A DNA stretch of 64,000 nucleotides from Sphingomonas abietis (lineage in GTDB: Bacteria > Pseudomonadota > Alphaproteobacteria > Sphingomonadales > Sphingomonadaceae), in NCBI RefSeq assembly GCF_027625475.1, contig NZ_CP115174.1, forward strand, positions 2,019,001-2,083,000. Reading direction: 5' to 3'. The position numbers and the translations under genes were made by a program. The notes beneath the pieces were generated by a model, which made no database searches, had not been told where the DNA came from, and worked only from the letters and a program-made list of their open reading frames with translations. Shown here one piece after another: positions 38,005-47,286 of the stretch (positions are counted from its first letter, which is position 1; every line of letters starts with the position of its first letter).

Positions 38005-38331
38005 ATGAGCAAGACGACGAACAAATTTGCGCCTGAGGTCCGCGAGCGGGCGGTGCGGATGGTTGTCGATCACGAGCGCGATTATCCCTCTCGCTGGGCG
38101 GCGGTGGTTTCGATCGCGGGAAAGATCGGCTGCGTTCCGCAGACGCTTCATGAGTGGGTGAAGAAGGCCGAGGTCGACAGCGGCAAGCGGGCGGGCGTCC
38201 CGACAGAGGTTGCCGACAAGGTGAAGGCGTTGGAGCGCGAGGTCCGCGAACTGCGACAGGCCAACGAGATCCTGCGCAAGGCGTCAGCGTATTTTGCTCA
38301 GGCGGAGCTCGACCGCCCGTTCCGGCGATGA
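38005..38331 (+). CDS. IS3-family transposase OrfA
   Basis: A 108-residue protein: an N-terminal helix-turn-helix ([19 protein letters not shown] ... [20 protein letters not shown]) and a C-terminal leucine-zipper-like coil ([20 protein letters not shown]). It binds the IS ends. OrfB overlaps its end, and a programmed frameshift near the 3' end would give the OrfAB transposase. Confidence 0.92.
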   Translation: MSKTTNKFAPEVRERAVRMVVDHERDYPSRWAAVVSIAGKIGCVPQTLHEWVKKAEVDSGKRAGVPTEVADKVKALEREVRELRQANEILRKASAYFAQAELDRPFRR

Positions 38332-39233
38332 TCGCCTTCATTGACGATCACCGCGATGCCTATGGGGTCGAGCCGATCTGCCGCGTTCTGCCGATCGCCC
38401 CATCCACCTATCACGAGCGCGTCGCGCAGCGACAGGATCCAACACGCCTATCGGCGCGGGCGCAGCGGGATGTCGCCCTGAAGCCGGAGATCGCGCGCGT
38501 GTTCGCCGAGAACTTCGCGGTCTACGGCGTGCGCAAGGTCTGGCGGCAGATGATGCGGGAAGGCTTTCCGGTCGCCCGCTGTACTGTCGCGCGGTTGATG
38601 CGAGAGATGGGCTTGGCAGGAGTGATCCGGGGCAAGCCGGTGCGCACGACCATCAGCGACAAAGCGGCGCCGTGCCCACTCGATCACGTCAACCGCCGGT
38701 TCTACGCGCCGGCGCCGAACATGCTGTGGGTGTCGGACTTCACCTATGTCGCGACCTGGGCGGGGTTCGTCTACGTCGCCTTCGTCATCGACACCTATGC
38801 CAGGCGGATCGTCGGCTGGCGGGCCAGCAGGACGGCGCATGCCAGCTTCGTTCTCGATGCCTTGGAGCAGGCGCTTCATGATCGCCGGCCGGCTCATCGG
38901 GGCGGCCTCATCCATCATAGCGACCGCGGGTCGCAATACGTGTCCATCAAGTACACCGAGCGCCTTGCCGAAGCCGGGATCGAGCCGTCGGTCGGCAGTG
39001 TCGGAGACAGCTACGACAACGCTTTGGCCGAGACGATCAACGGCCTCTACAAGGCCGAAGTGATCCATAGGCGTGGGCCGTGGCGCAGTTTCGAAGCCGT
39101 CGAATACGCCACGCTCGAATGGGTCGACTGGTTCAACCATCGTCGGCTGCTGGAGCCTATCGGCAACATCCCGCCTGCCGAAGCCGAAGATCAATATTAT
39201 GCTGCCGCAGACACCATCGATATGGCAGCGTGA
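38328..39233 (+). CDS. IS3-family transposase OrfB (DDE integrase)
   Basis: A catalytic subunit of about 301 residues starting [20 protein letters not shown] at ATG 38328, overlapping the orfA stop; the open frame itself begins at 38154, which allows OrfAB fusion by frameshifting. The rve-type core shows the first Asp in [11 protein letters not shown], the second in HHSDRGSQY, and the catalytic Glu in [16 protein letters not shown]. All three are intact, so the element is likely still active. Confidence 0.92.
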   Translation: MIAFIDDHRDAYGVEPICRVLPIAPSTYHERVAQRQDPTRLSARAQRDVALKPEIARVFAENFAVYGVRKVWRQMMREGFPVARCTVARLMREMGLAGVIRGKPVRTTISDKAAPCPLDHVNRRFYAPAPNMLWVSDFTYVATWAGFVYVAFVIDTYARRIVGWRASRTAHASFVLDALEQALHDRRPAHRGGLIHHSDRGSQYVSIKYTERLAEAGIEPSVGSVGDSYDNALAETINGLYKAEVIHRRGPWRSFEAVEYATLEWVDWFNHRRLLEPIGNIPPAEAEDQYYAAADTIDMAA

Positions 39234-41140
39234 CTCACAACCCAACGCCTCCGGTAAACCCGGGGCGGTTCACTATCAGGTAGAAGTGCGCTTCGGCGCG
39301 AGAGGTGCGGTCGCGACGATGCAGCTGTCCGGTCGGCGCGAGATGCAAGCATGCGGCCGCCGCATTATTCGCTGTGCGGCTGAGCGAGGCGAGCGGCACC
39401 TATGCTCACAAGCCTCCTACCTCCATGTCTCTGAGATCTGCTGGAACTCTTCCACCACCATTATCAGTGGAGCCTCTCCCGCCGATCCTGTCGCAATGGG
39501 CGACAGCGATGCGCCCGCCAGCCGAGCGCGCGAGCAGAGATGGTGACCTATGGCGGGCATTATCGCTATGGGAGCAAGAGCCGTGTGGATTGCGCAGTCG
39601 CGTGCCTCCTGTTCGATTATGCCGGCACGACGATCGATGCGACAATGGCCGAGCAAACGATGCTGGTCCGCGATGACGAAGGGCTCGTCCGTTTCACGCG
39701 GGATCCCGATGGCGAGCTGGAAGCGATGGGGCGACTGCTCCATACTGGGCTGATTCCGCTGATCGAGTTCGAGGATGTCGAGCCCACGCCGCGCCAGGAT
39801 TGGGACCATGCGCCGGACATGCCTGCCACTGCAGCGGACTTCACGTCCTTTCTGCTCCATGATGCGGAAGAGTAGCGAGGTGAAGGATGGCGCATTGATG
39901 TCGCACCGGACTTCCCGCTTCGGGTCGTCGCGGCCGATGCGGACAGCCTGTCGGTAGACGTCGAGCCGTCCGGCATCGACTGGTTCGATATCGCTTTGGG
40001 CGCGACGATCGACGGGGAACGGGTCGATCTCGTGCCCGCGCTCCGCCGGTTGCTCGCGACCATCGACCTGGCGGAGCTCGACATTCTGGAGCATGAGCTT
40101 ACCGAAGCTGGCGACATTCTGCCGATCGCGCTCGGCGATGGCAGAGTGGTAACGGTCGAAGCGACTCGTGTCCTGCCGATGCTGCGTGGCCTGCTGCTGC
40201 TGGCCGCGAACGACCCGGCATCGGCGACGTCGAGGGGGAGGCCAGGCTTCTCCCGGCTCGATCTCGGATTGCTGGCCGAGATCGAATCGTCGACCGGCGG
40301 CCTGCCCTGGAGCGGTATCGAGCCGCTACGCCGCCTTGCGCGCAACCTGAGCCAGCTTCGCTTCGATCCAACTCGGCTTCCCGCAAGTTTCGGCGCCACC
40401 TTGCGGCCCTATCAGCAGACCGGGCTCGACTGGCTCCAGGCGCTGGCACCCGCTGGCCTGGGCGGCCTGCTCGCAGACGACATGGGCTTGGGCAAGACGG
40501 TTCAAGCGCTGGCGCATATCGCGGTGCAAAAGGCGGGGGGCAACCTCGAAAAACCGATCCTGATCGTCGCACCGACGTCGGTGCTGCCCAACTGGCAGGC
40601 AGAGATATCGCGGTTTATGCCGACGCTGTCCGCTTTGGTGCTTCATGGTCCCGATCGCCATGGGCGCCATGAAGACATCACGGCCCACAATATCGTCCTG
40701 ACGAGTTATCCGCTGCTTGTGCGCGATCAGGCAGCGCTCGCAAACGAGCAGTTGGGCTCGTCCTGTTCGACGAAGCCCATATGCTCAAGAACCCGCAGAC
40801 CGCCGGGCACGCCGCCGCCAGGGCGCTCGTTTCCGATCGCAAGGTGGCGCTGACTGGCACGCCGGTGGAGAACAGGCTCACCGACGCGTGGGCGCTCTTC
40901 GATCTGGTCCTGCCGGGATTGCTTGGCAATCAGCGTGCCTTCGTTCGTGACTATCGCAATCCGATCGAGAAGCATGGGGATGCTGAAGCGAAGGCGCGCC
41001 TCGCGCGCAAGCTCAAACCCTTCCTGCTGCGTCGGACCAAGGATGCGGTCGCCGTCGATCTGCCGGCCAAATCCATCGTTCCGCTCACCATCACACTCGG
41101 TGCGGCGCAGATGGAGCTGCACGAAAGCCAGCGTGGACTG

Positions 41141-41292
41141 GTCGGACGCCCCCCCCAGCTCCCGCCAGCCTTCCTTGTCGCTTGTGAGCTACCACATTGC
41201 TATTTTCGCGGGCTAAACATCCTGGCAGGATTGAAGACTATTGCCGAATCTGCATGGTCCACATCCTCAGCCAAATCCGGAAGAATTCGACG
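41141..41292. other. Junction after truncated helicase
   Basis: About 150 bp where helicase sequence stops and the PAS/MCP gene promoter begins. No IS end is visible, so the truncation was probably a deletion. Confidence 0.35.
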
Positions 41293-41985
41293 ATGATGAT
41301 TGAACGATCGGCAGTGGGGCCAGTTCGCCTTCCGACAGACGCCTATTGTCGAGAGGCGTGGAACGCAGTCTGTCGGTCCCAAGCCGTGGTAGAATTCGAT
41401 CCGCACGGCGAGATCACCTGGGCCAACGATGTGTTCCTTGGCTTGGTTGGATATGAACTCGCAAAGCTTCGCGGCCAGCATCACCGCATTCTATGCGACT
41501 CTCGCTATTGTCAGTCGGAGGAATATGACGACTTCTGGCGGCGTTTGCGTTCCGGGGCCTTTGATCAAGGGATTTATCCGCGAGCGCGGCGGGATACGAC
41601 CGAGATCTGGTTGCAAGCAACCTATAGTCCGATGTTCAAGGATGGGGCTGTCTATCGCATTCTCAAAATCGCAACTGACGTAACCCAGAAGGTCGCGCTT
41701 GAGAGAGCTGTCGAGCGGCGGGAGGGCGACCTGCGATCTACTCTTGCCGACCTCGGGGCGGTAGTCGCGACCATCTCGACCATTGCATTACAAACAGATC
41801 TTCTGGCTCTGAACGCCACCATCGAAGCAGCGCGCGCTGGCGATGCTGGCCGTGGATTCGCCGTCGTAGCGGCGGAAATCAAGAAGCTCGCCAGCGACAC
41901 GCAGGCGGCCACGAAAAGCGCCTTGCGTATGGCGGACGGCCATCGCCGGGATGTTGGCCTCGCTTACTCCTCACCCTCGCCATAA
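41293..41985 (+). CDS. Short PAS domain protein with partial chemoreceptor signalling tip
   Basis: A 230-residue soluble protein. The PAS domain ([20 protein letters not shown] ... [13 protein letters not shown]) is of the Aer/methyl-accepting type. A short coil with the conserved chemoreceptor hairpin tip follows: [20 protein letters not shown] then [18 protein letters not shown]. The second half of the signalling coiled coil is missing; the tail after residue 215 is unrelated and overlaps the convergent GGDEF gene by 22 bp. It may be a truncated chemoreceptor or a PAS/CheW-binding adapter. Confidence 0.7.
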   Translation: MMIERSAVGPVRLPTDAYCREAWNAVCRSQAVVEFDPHGEITWANDVFLGLVGYELAKLRGQHHRILCDSRYCQSEEYDDFWRRLRSGAFDQGIYPRARRDTTEIWLQATYSPMFKDGAVYRILKIATDVTQKVALERAVERREGDLRSTLADLGAVVATISTIALQTDLLALNATIEAARAGDAGRGFAVVAAEIKKLASDTQAATKSALRMADGHRRDVGLAYSSPSP

Positions 41986-43439
41986 AATCTGGCTCTGCCC
42001 CCCGCCTTGGCACGATAAAGAGCTTTGTCCGCCGAAAGCATGAGATCCTGAACATTATCAATGCCGGCGATGCGGCCTGAGACGCCGATGCTCACGCTTA
42101 TGATGCCGGCCGGAGCCTGTCGATGTTCCAGCTGCTCATCCTGAAGCAGGCCAAGCAGACGCGTCGCGCAAGACGTGGCACCTGACATGTCGGTATCAGG
42201 CAGAAGGAGCGCGAATTCCTCGCCGCCAAGCCGCGCTGCCTGATCGGCGTCGCGACGCGCGGCCGCAGCGATCAGATCAGCGATCTGGCGCAGCGCCTTG
42301 TCGCCGGCAACATGCCCATAATAATCGTTATAGGCCTTGAAGTGATCGACATCGATCATGAGCACCGACAGCGGGCTCCCTGTGCGGCTTGCCCGCCGCC
42401 ATTCCCGTTCGAGCGCGGCGTCGAACGACCGGCGATTGGAAAGCCCGGTCAATGCATCCGTGGCTGCCAGCCCCGCCAATTCCGCTTCGACGTGTTCCCG
42501 GCGTAGCAATTCTCGCTGGAACAGCATGGCCAGTGCGATGACACCCGCACACAAAGCCAGAGTCGCAAAAATGGGTGGCAATGCGCGGTGCCACCATGGC
42601 TTCAAAATGGCATCGGTTGAGACGGCGACGTCGACGATCAGGGGAAAGCTTCCTGCCCGGTCGAACGTATAAAGCCTCTGCTCTCCGTCAACGGCTGACC
42701 GCCCTACGAAGGATCCGCGGACATCGCGCTTGATGCGCTCGAACGTTGGGGTTCCGGCGATATTATGGTCCGCGCCAGCCCGGATCGCGGGATTCCGCGC
42801 AAGGACGGTACCGTCGAGGGCAAAGATGTTAATGGCGCCTTTTGCGCCTGGGCTGACCATCTCGACCGTGGGCTGCAATGCCTTCAGCGGCATAGTGACG
42901 GCCACGATGCCCGCGAATAGACCGTCATGATCGACCCGCCTGCTCAATACGACGGTCTCGCTACCGTTAAGAAACCGGCTCAGCAGCGGCGCGCTCAGAT
43001 ACGGCGTGTCGTCGTCGTGCAATCGCCAATATCGGAAATAGCTCCGGTCGGAGAAGTCGGCTCCAGGCGAGATCGTGCCGCTCGACTCCGCGGCGAGGTG
43101 CCCGTGCACGTCCAGCACGAAGACGCGGTCGACGTAAGGCGATGCGCGCCCTTTGCCGAACAGAATGAACTGGCGGACATCGCGCGGGTAGGCAGCAAGA
43201 TCCGTAAGCGCCAAGCCCGCCCGCGCGTTCTGGATTGCCCGATCTGCCAATCCCACGTTGGTGGCGACGGAACGCGCAAGCGCTGCTACCAGATTGCGCG
43301 ATGATGCGCCTGCTTCATACCACGCGTCCTCGAGCGCCTGCCACAGTCCGAACCCAACCAGCAGCAGCATCGCCAACGCGATGACGAGCGAGAGGATGTT
43401 CAGCCGGTGGATCAGGCTCGGAGCGGTAAGAGGTGGCAC
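41964..43439 (-). CDS. Membrane Cache-domain diguanylate cyclase
   Basis: A 491-residue sensor cyclase. A transmembrane helix at about residues 13-33 and a second near 285-308 flank a periplasmic dCache-type sensor ([15 protein letters not shown] ... [12 protein letters not shown]). The cytoplasmic GGDEF domain has [14 protein letters not shown], a full active site RLGGEEF, and an RDAD inhibitory I-site five residues before it. It should make c-di-GMP under product inhibition in response to an external ligand. It stands alone on the minus strand. Confidence 0.92.
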   Translation of the reverse strand: MPPLTAPSLIHRLNILSLVIALAMLLLVGFGLWQALEDAWYEAGASSRNLVAALARSVATNVGLADRAIQNARAGLALTDLAAYPRDVRQFILFGKGRASPYVDRVFVLDVHGHLAAESSGTISPGADFSDRSYFRYWRLHDDDTPYLSAPLLSRFLNGSETVVLSRRVDHDGLFAGIVAVTMPLKALQPTVEMVSPGAKGAINIFALDGTVLARNPAIRAGADHNIAGTPTFERIKRDVRGSFVGRSAVDGEQRLYTFDRAGSFPLIVDVAVSTDAILKPWWHRALPPIFATLALCAGVIALAMLFQRELLRREHVEAELAGLAATDALTGLSNRRSFDAALEREWRRASRTGSPLSVLMIDVDHFKAYNDYYGHVAGDKALRQIADLIAAAARRDADQAARLGGEEFALLLPDTDMSGATSCATRLLGLLQDEQLEHRQAPAGIISVSIGVSGRIAGIDNVQDLMLSADKALYRAKAGGRARFYGEGEE

Positions 43440-43544
43440 GTTGATCTTTCGGTAACCAGTGCTGGTCGATGAAAGGCCTCACTGAGCGTGTCAAATGGTT
43501 AACGCACAAGCATGTGCTCTCAACGCAAAGAGGTGGCATCCCTG

Positions 43545-43781
43545 ATGACCCTGCGATGTCGTCGAACAGGCTTGTCGATCCTGAGCTTGCTTGCAGCCAG
43601 TGGCTGCGGTCACGCTGCGCGAGACGAAACCTATTTTATGGAGCATCCGAACGAAGCCCGATCGGTGCGAGCGGACTGTGATCGGCACCGGATCAGCGGT
43701 GCCGCGTGCGAAGCCGCCTCTGCCGCCTTGCTATCGATTGCCGACAATCAAGTCCGCCCCGACCCCGATCCGCCTCGGTAG
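43545..43781 (+). CDS. eexN: EexN-like entry exclusion lipoprotein
   Basis: A 78-residue protein. A signal peptide with lipobox (LLAASGC) makes Cys the lipidation site, and ETYFMEHPNEARSVRADCDR with a following AACEAASAA matches the small EexN family of conjugative plasmids. ATG 43545 has a purine-rich AAAGAGG upstream. EexN blocks entry of a second copy of the same plasmid and normally lies between virB5 and virB6; here no T4SS genes surround it, so it is probably a remnant of a lost transfer operon. Confidence 0.65.
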   Translation: MTLRCRRTGLSILSLLAASGCGHAARDETYFMEHPNEARSVRADCDRHRISGAACEAASAALLSIADNQVRPDPDPPR

Positions 43782-43805
43782 CCCTACTGATATAGGAGAC
43801 GCCCG

Positions 43806-43871
43806 ATGAACGGCTCAGCATTCGAGCAGGTTCCGAAAGCGGGCGGTGCGCGAGCGATCGGAAAGCATTAG
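43806..43871 (+). pseudogene. Possible 5' stub of a virB6/trbL-like gene
   Basis: ATG 43806 follows a good TAGGAGA ribosome-binding site 25 bp after eexN and encodes 21 residues (MNGSAFEQVPKAGGARAIGK, then H) before a stop. Position after eexN and the opening residues resemble the start of VirB6/TrbL-type proteins. The IS1380 element begins 10 bp further on. Low certainty. Confidence 0.35.
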
Positions 43872-43880
43872 ACTTTGGTC

Positions 43881-45520
43881 TAGCCGGGATTATTCGCCCG
43901 GCGCTCAATCCGTGGTGGCGATCGTGGCCTAAGTCGCTGATCTAGAATAGAGAAAGGGTGCTGAAGCCATCCCTCTGCTCCGGACAGAAAGTGCCACGAC
44001 CGCCATGGCCGACGATAGTGGGTTCACCTTCAACTTCCCAGCCATTCGTGGGCGGAAAATCACCGCCGCGTTCGACGGCGGCCGCCTGACGTCGGACGGC
44101 GGCGTTCTGCTGCTCGCGCAGGCCGAGCGGCGGCTGGGGATCGCGGATCGGCTCGCCGCCTGTATCGCCGACCCCCGCGATCAGAACCGCGTCATCCACC
44201 GCGTCACCGACATCCTGCGTGCCCGCATCTTGGCGATCTCCTGCGGCTATGAGGATGTCGACGATCTCGACACGTTGCGCCACGACCCCGGCTTCAAACT
44301 TGCGCTCGGCAAGCTGCCAGGTGACCCGCTCGGACTGGCAAGCCAGCCGACTATGAGCCGGTGGGAGAACGCTCCGACCACCCGCGAGTTGGTCCGGCTG
44401 ACCGGCGCACCGGTCGATCTCTACTGCGCGAGCTATCCCGTGCCGCCGGCGGTGGTGACGCTCGACATCGATGATACCGTCGACGTCGTGCACGGCGCGC
44501 AGCAGCTCTCATTCTGGAATGGGCATTACGGCGAGCGTTGTTTCCTGCCGATCCATGTCTACGATACCGCGACCGGGCGCCCGGTCGCGATGTTGCTGCG
44601 GACCGGCAAGACCCCGTCGGGCAAGGAAGTCGCGCGCCACATCCGCCGGCTCGTGCGGCGCATCCGTCGCCATTGGCCCGATACGCGGATCACGCTACGC
44701 GGCGACGGCCATTACGGCCGGCCGGAGCCGATGGCTTGGTGCGAAGCAAACGGCATCGACTATATCTTCGGCCTGCCCGGCAACCGTACGCTCCACGCCG
44801 ATCCGGTCGTCCGCGAGGGCGATGCCTGCGCCACCGACCGGGCGCTGCAAGGGCTGGTCGAACTGCGCCGCTATGCCGAGACGCGCTATGCCGCCAAGAC
44901 CTGGGGCGCGACCAAGCGCCGTGTGATCGCGCGCATCGAGGCGAGCAGCCTCGGCCTCGACATCCGCCTCGTCGTCACCTCGCTCGCCGAGGGCAGCGCC
45001 GAACGGATCTACGATACGCTCTACTGCGCCCGCGGGCAGGCCGAGAATTTGATCAAGCTCCACAAAACTCAGCTGAAGAGCGATCGCACCTCCTGCCGCT
45101 CGGCCAACGCCAACCAGATGCGCATCATCCTCCACACTGCCGCCTACTGGCTGATGTGGACCGTGCGCCGTGCCATGCCGGCGACCGCTGCGCTGCGCAC
45201 CGCCGAGTTCGCCACCATCCGCCTACGGTTGCTCAAGGTCGCCGCGCGCGTCATCGAAACCGCCAGCCGCATCCGCATCGCCTTCGCCAGCGCCTGCCCC
45301 GATGCCGCGATCTTCCGCTCGGTCGCGCTCAGCCTGCGAGCCACTGGCCCCTGAACAACGCGGCAGTGGGCCGCCAAACGAACCCCGCGCTTCAACCCTA
45401 CCAAGCCTCGATAACCCGCGATGAAACAGGCGCTCGGCATCCCCGCGCCCCGTCGGCACCAGCTATCATGTCGCCCCGGTCACCATCTCGCGGTGACGTG
45501 CTGGTGAATAGGTCGGGCTA
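43881..45520 (+). mobile_element. IS1380-family insertion sequence
   Basis: About 1640 bp. The left end TAGCCGGGATTATTCGCC (43881-) and the right end read inward, TAGCCCGACCTATTCACC (from 45520), form imperfect inverted repeats. One transposase gene lies between. No matching 4-bp target duplication is visible, so the exact ends or the integrity of the flanks are uncertain. Confidence 0.65.
44005..45354 (+). CDS. IS1380 family transposase
   Basis: A 449-residue transposase. Family landmarks are the N-terminal FDGGRLTSDGGVLLLAQAE, TLDIDDTVDVVHGAQQ with the catalytic DDT, and the later ITLRGDGHYGRPE and RGQAENLIKLHKTQL segments carrying the remaining Asp and Glu. It is full length, so the element is probably active. 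ATG 44005. Confidence 0.93.
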   Translation: MADDSGFTFNFPAIRGRKITAAFDGGRLTSDGGVLLLAQAERRLGIADRLAACIADPRDQNRVIHRVTDILRARILAISCGYEDVDDLDTLRHDPGFKLALGKLPGDPLGLASQPTMSRWENAPTTRELVRLTGAPVDLYCASYPVPPAVVTLDIDDTVDVVHGAQQLSFWNGHYGERCFLPIHVYDTATGRPVAMLLRTGKTPSGKEVARHIRRLVRRIRRHWPDTRITLRGDGHYGRPEPMAWCEANGIDYIFGLPGNRTLHADPVVREGDACATDRALQGLVELRRYAETRYAAKTWGATKRRVIARIEASSLGLDIRLVVTSLAEGSAERIYDTLYCARGQAENLIKLHKTQLKSDRTSCRSANANQMRIILHTAAYWLMWTVRRAMPATAALRTAEFATIRLRLLKVAARVIETASRIRIAFASACPDAAIFRSVALSLRATGP

Positions 45521-46065
45521 AGAGCGGGGTTCTGTCAGCAGCAAGCTTTGGTCACGCGAACGCGGTAAGCAGACCGCCCTTCTGCGGGAGGCCAACCTGT
45601 CGCGCTGTCACCGTCCCATCGTTAGCCTGAGCGGATGATGGGACGCCCCTGAAAAACCTCCGTCCGCAGCGCGGGCATGCGAACCTCGGATCGACCGGCC
45701 AAAGCATTTCCGGCCCGCTGCCGCGGCGACCGCCACGTGTCTTCTCCGGCCTTGAGCCGTCGGCAGCAGCGCAGCGCCGAGCAGGTACAGGGCGTGAGTG
45801 TTCCGCGTGACGTGCGGCTGGGGACCAGCCACGCCCCTACCAAATATCCGGAGTTCTACTGATAGGACGCATTTCGTCATGTGTTAGTTCAGCCGCGTGC
45901 TGGATTCGGCCTCGCGGGCGGCTTCGGCATCCTCAACGGCATACGACGCGAATTCCATTTCGCCTGCTGGGGAGCCGGACCGGGAATCGAGGCAGCCGCA
46001 TCAATTTAAGAACGAAGCCGTCGCGGGAGACTTTGGTGGCTTCGTTTCGTGTGGGGAATGTAACG
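45521..46065. other. Intergenic region upstream of the FNR-type gene
   Basis: 545 bp between the IS1380 right end and the fnr-like start. No recognised coding sequence. A hairpin (next entry) lies just before the start codon. Confidence 0.4.
46011..46046. promoter_or_regulatory. Inverted repeat in the leader of the FNR-type gene
   Basis: AACGAAGCC (46011-46019) and GGCTTCGTT (46038-46046) form a perfect 9-bp stem with an 18-nt loop, ending 19 bp before ATG 46066. It could be a leader-RNA hairpin or an operator overlapping the promoter. Confidence 0.4.
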
Positions 46066-46767
46066 ATGGAATGTGCGCGAGTGTGTGAAATGTGCGCGGT
46101 GCAGGAAGAGGCTCTGTGCGGCAGTTTGGAGAGGCGGGGTCTGTCTGATCTCAATCGGATCGGCCGTCTGCGCCGAGTCGAACGGGGCGAGACCATCGCC
46201 TGGGCGGGCGAGGAGAGCCGCAATTGCGCCAACATCCTCTCTGGTCTTTTCAAGCTCTCCGCCTCTACCGCCGATGGACGCGAGCAGACCGTCGGCTTGC
46301 TCTATCCGGCCGATTTCGTCGGCCGCCCCTATGCCCCACGCACCGATTACAACGTTACGGCGCTGAGCGAGGCTGAGATCTGCGTCTTCCCGCGACCCGC
46401 GTTCGAGGAGACGCTGGAGAGCGACAGTGCCCTAGAGCGCGAGTTTCTGCGTCGCACGTTGACAGCACTTGACGAAGCGCGGAGCCGTCAGCTGATGCTA
46501 GCCCGTCAGACCGCGGAGCAACGGATCGCGCGCTTCCTGCTCGACATGGCGAAAAAGATGGGCGGCGCCCGGCCCACGCCCGGCGGCCCGCGGACGTTCG
46601 ACCTGCCGCTGTCACGCGGCGCTATCGCCGACGTGCTCGGCCTTACCATCGAGACAGTGAGCCGGCAGATGACGAAGCTGAAGGCTGCCCGCATCATTGC
46701 CCTGCCGGGCGGCCGGGCCGTCACGATCATTCGCGAGGCGGAACTGAGGGGATTAACGGCTGAGTGA
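46066..46767 (+). CDS. FNR-type oxygen-sensing Crp/Fnr regulator
   Basis: A 233-residue Crp/Fnr protein. N-terminal cysteines C7-x2-C10-x7-C18 and the later C106 (SEAEICVFP) occupy the positions of the four [4Fe-4S] ligands of FNR/FnrL proteins; C3 is extra. A cyclic-nucleotide-like beta roll (GETIAWAGEESRNCANILSG), a dimer helix and a helix-turn-helix with recognition helix ETVSRQM follow, the E-x2-SR pattern that reads TTGAT half-sites. ATG 46066 was chosen for the GGGGA upstream and because it places the cysteine motif at the N-terminus. Likely an anaerobic activator/repressor; control of the coo operon 8 kb downstream is a hypothesis. Confidence 0.88.
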   Translation: MECARVCEMCAVQEEALCGSLERRGLSDLNRIGRLRRVERGETIAWAGEESRNCANILSGLFKLSASTADGREQTVGLLYPADFVGRPYAPRTDYNVTALSEAEICVFPRPAFEETLESDSALEREFLRRTLTALDEARSRQLMLARQTAEQRIARFLLDMAKKMGGARPTPGGPRTFDLPLSRGAIADVLGLTIETVSRQMTKLKAARIIALPGGRAVTIIREAELRGLTAE

Positions 46768-47286
46768 TAGGCGTCAGTCGCTGCAACGACGGCCGAAGCT
46801 CTCTCCACCGGAAGGGCGAGCCCATCCGCAGTGAGACGCTCACCCGCGAACCGGAGGACGGCGAGTTCTTTCAAGGGGTCCCCATGGCGGCAAGACTGGA
46901 AGAGGCAGCGCGGCATGCAGCCGGGGGTCTTGAGTGGTCGCCGGCATGGCGCCGGGCACCAGAGCATCCGCAACGTCCCGGCCTTGGACGAAGCCGTAGG
47001 CGGGCCGGACCCGTCTCTTCCGGAGCATGGCACGTTCGAGATGCATCGGACCGTTCCCAGATGTCATGCGCGGATAGGCACCGAAACGGAACGTGCCGGT
47101 TCCGATCGTCACCGTTTCCTCTCGGCCCGGATCAGCAAACTCTTCGCGTGGTCGTGCCGCTCGGAGGCGGAGCGCAGGTCGGCGTGGCCGAGCGGCGGCA
47201 GCGGCCCAATACGGACGCACCTACGGAGCTTTCCCGATTGCCCGGTGTGGCTGCTGGCGCGTATGCCCGCCCCTGAAGGAACGCCA
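46768..47286. other. Gap between FNR-type gene and sensor kinase
   Basis: 519 bp. The kinase frame is open through it from 46831, but the translation is arginine/proline-rich with no domain. I see no real gene here. Confidence 0.4.

Larger units (their letters stand above)
37952..39272 (+). mobile_element. Complete IS3-family insertion sequence with 4-bp target duplication
   Basis: A 1321-bp element. The terminal inverted repeats are TGAACCGCGCCGGGTTTGCC at the left end and, read inward, TGAACCGCCCCGGGTTTACC at the right; both continue with GGAGGC. The target sequence CTAT is duplicated (37948-37951 and 39273-39276). It carries overlapping orfA and orfB with the usual frameshift arrangement and interrupts the SNF2 helicase gene. 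Confidence 0.9.
37784..41140 (+). pseudogene. SNF2-type helicase with SWIM zinc finger, interrupted by IS3 element
   Basis: The gene starts MLPEITDAVLTRAIATPRMV at ATG 37784 and reads 56 codons before the IS3 element. Removing the IS and one CTAT copy restores the frame exactly (KPY-QVEVRFGARGAV). Further frame changes occur near 39320 (just before the SWIM finger CSCPVGARCKH), between 39420 and 39560, near 39880 and near 40755. Recognisable parts are the SWIM finger, Walker A LLADDMGLGKTVQALAH (40470-40520), APTSVLPNWQ, a DEAH box split by the 40755 shift (FDEAHMLKNPQT) and ALTGTPVENRLTDAW. The frame breaks off at about 41130 after QMELHESQR, so the second RecA lobe is lost. Certainly non-functional. 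Confidence 0.85.

Noticed and set aside
46831..47286. 152-codon N-terminal extension of the kinase at 47287
   Set aside because: Low-complexity translation without a domain; the GAAGGAA site before ATG 47287 fits the true start better.
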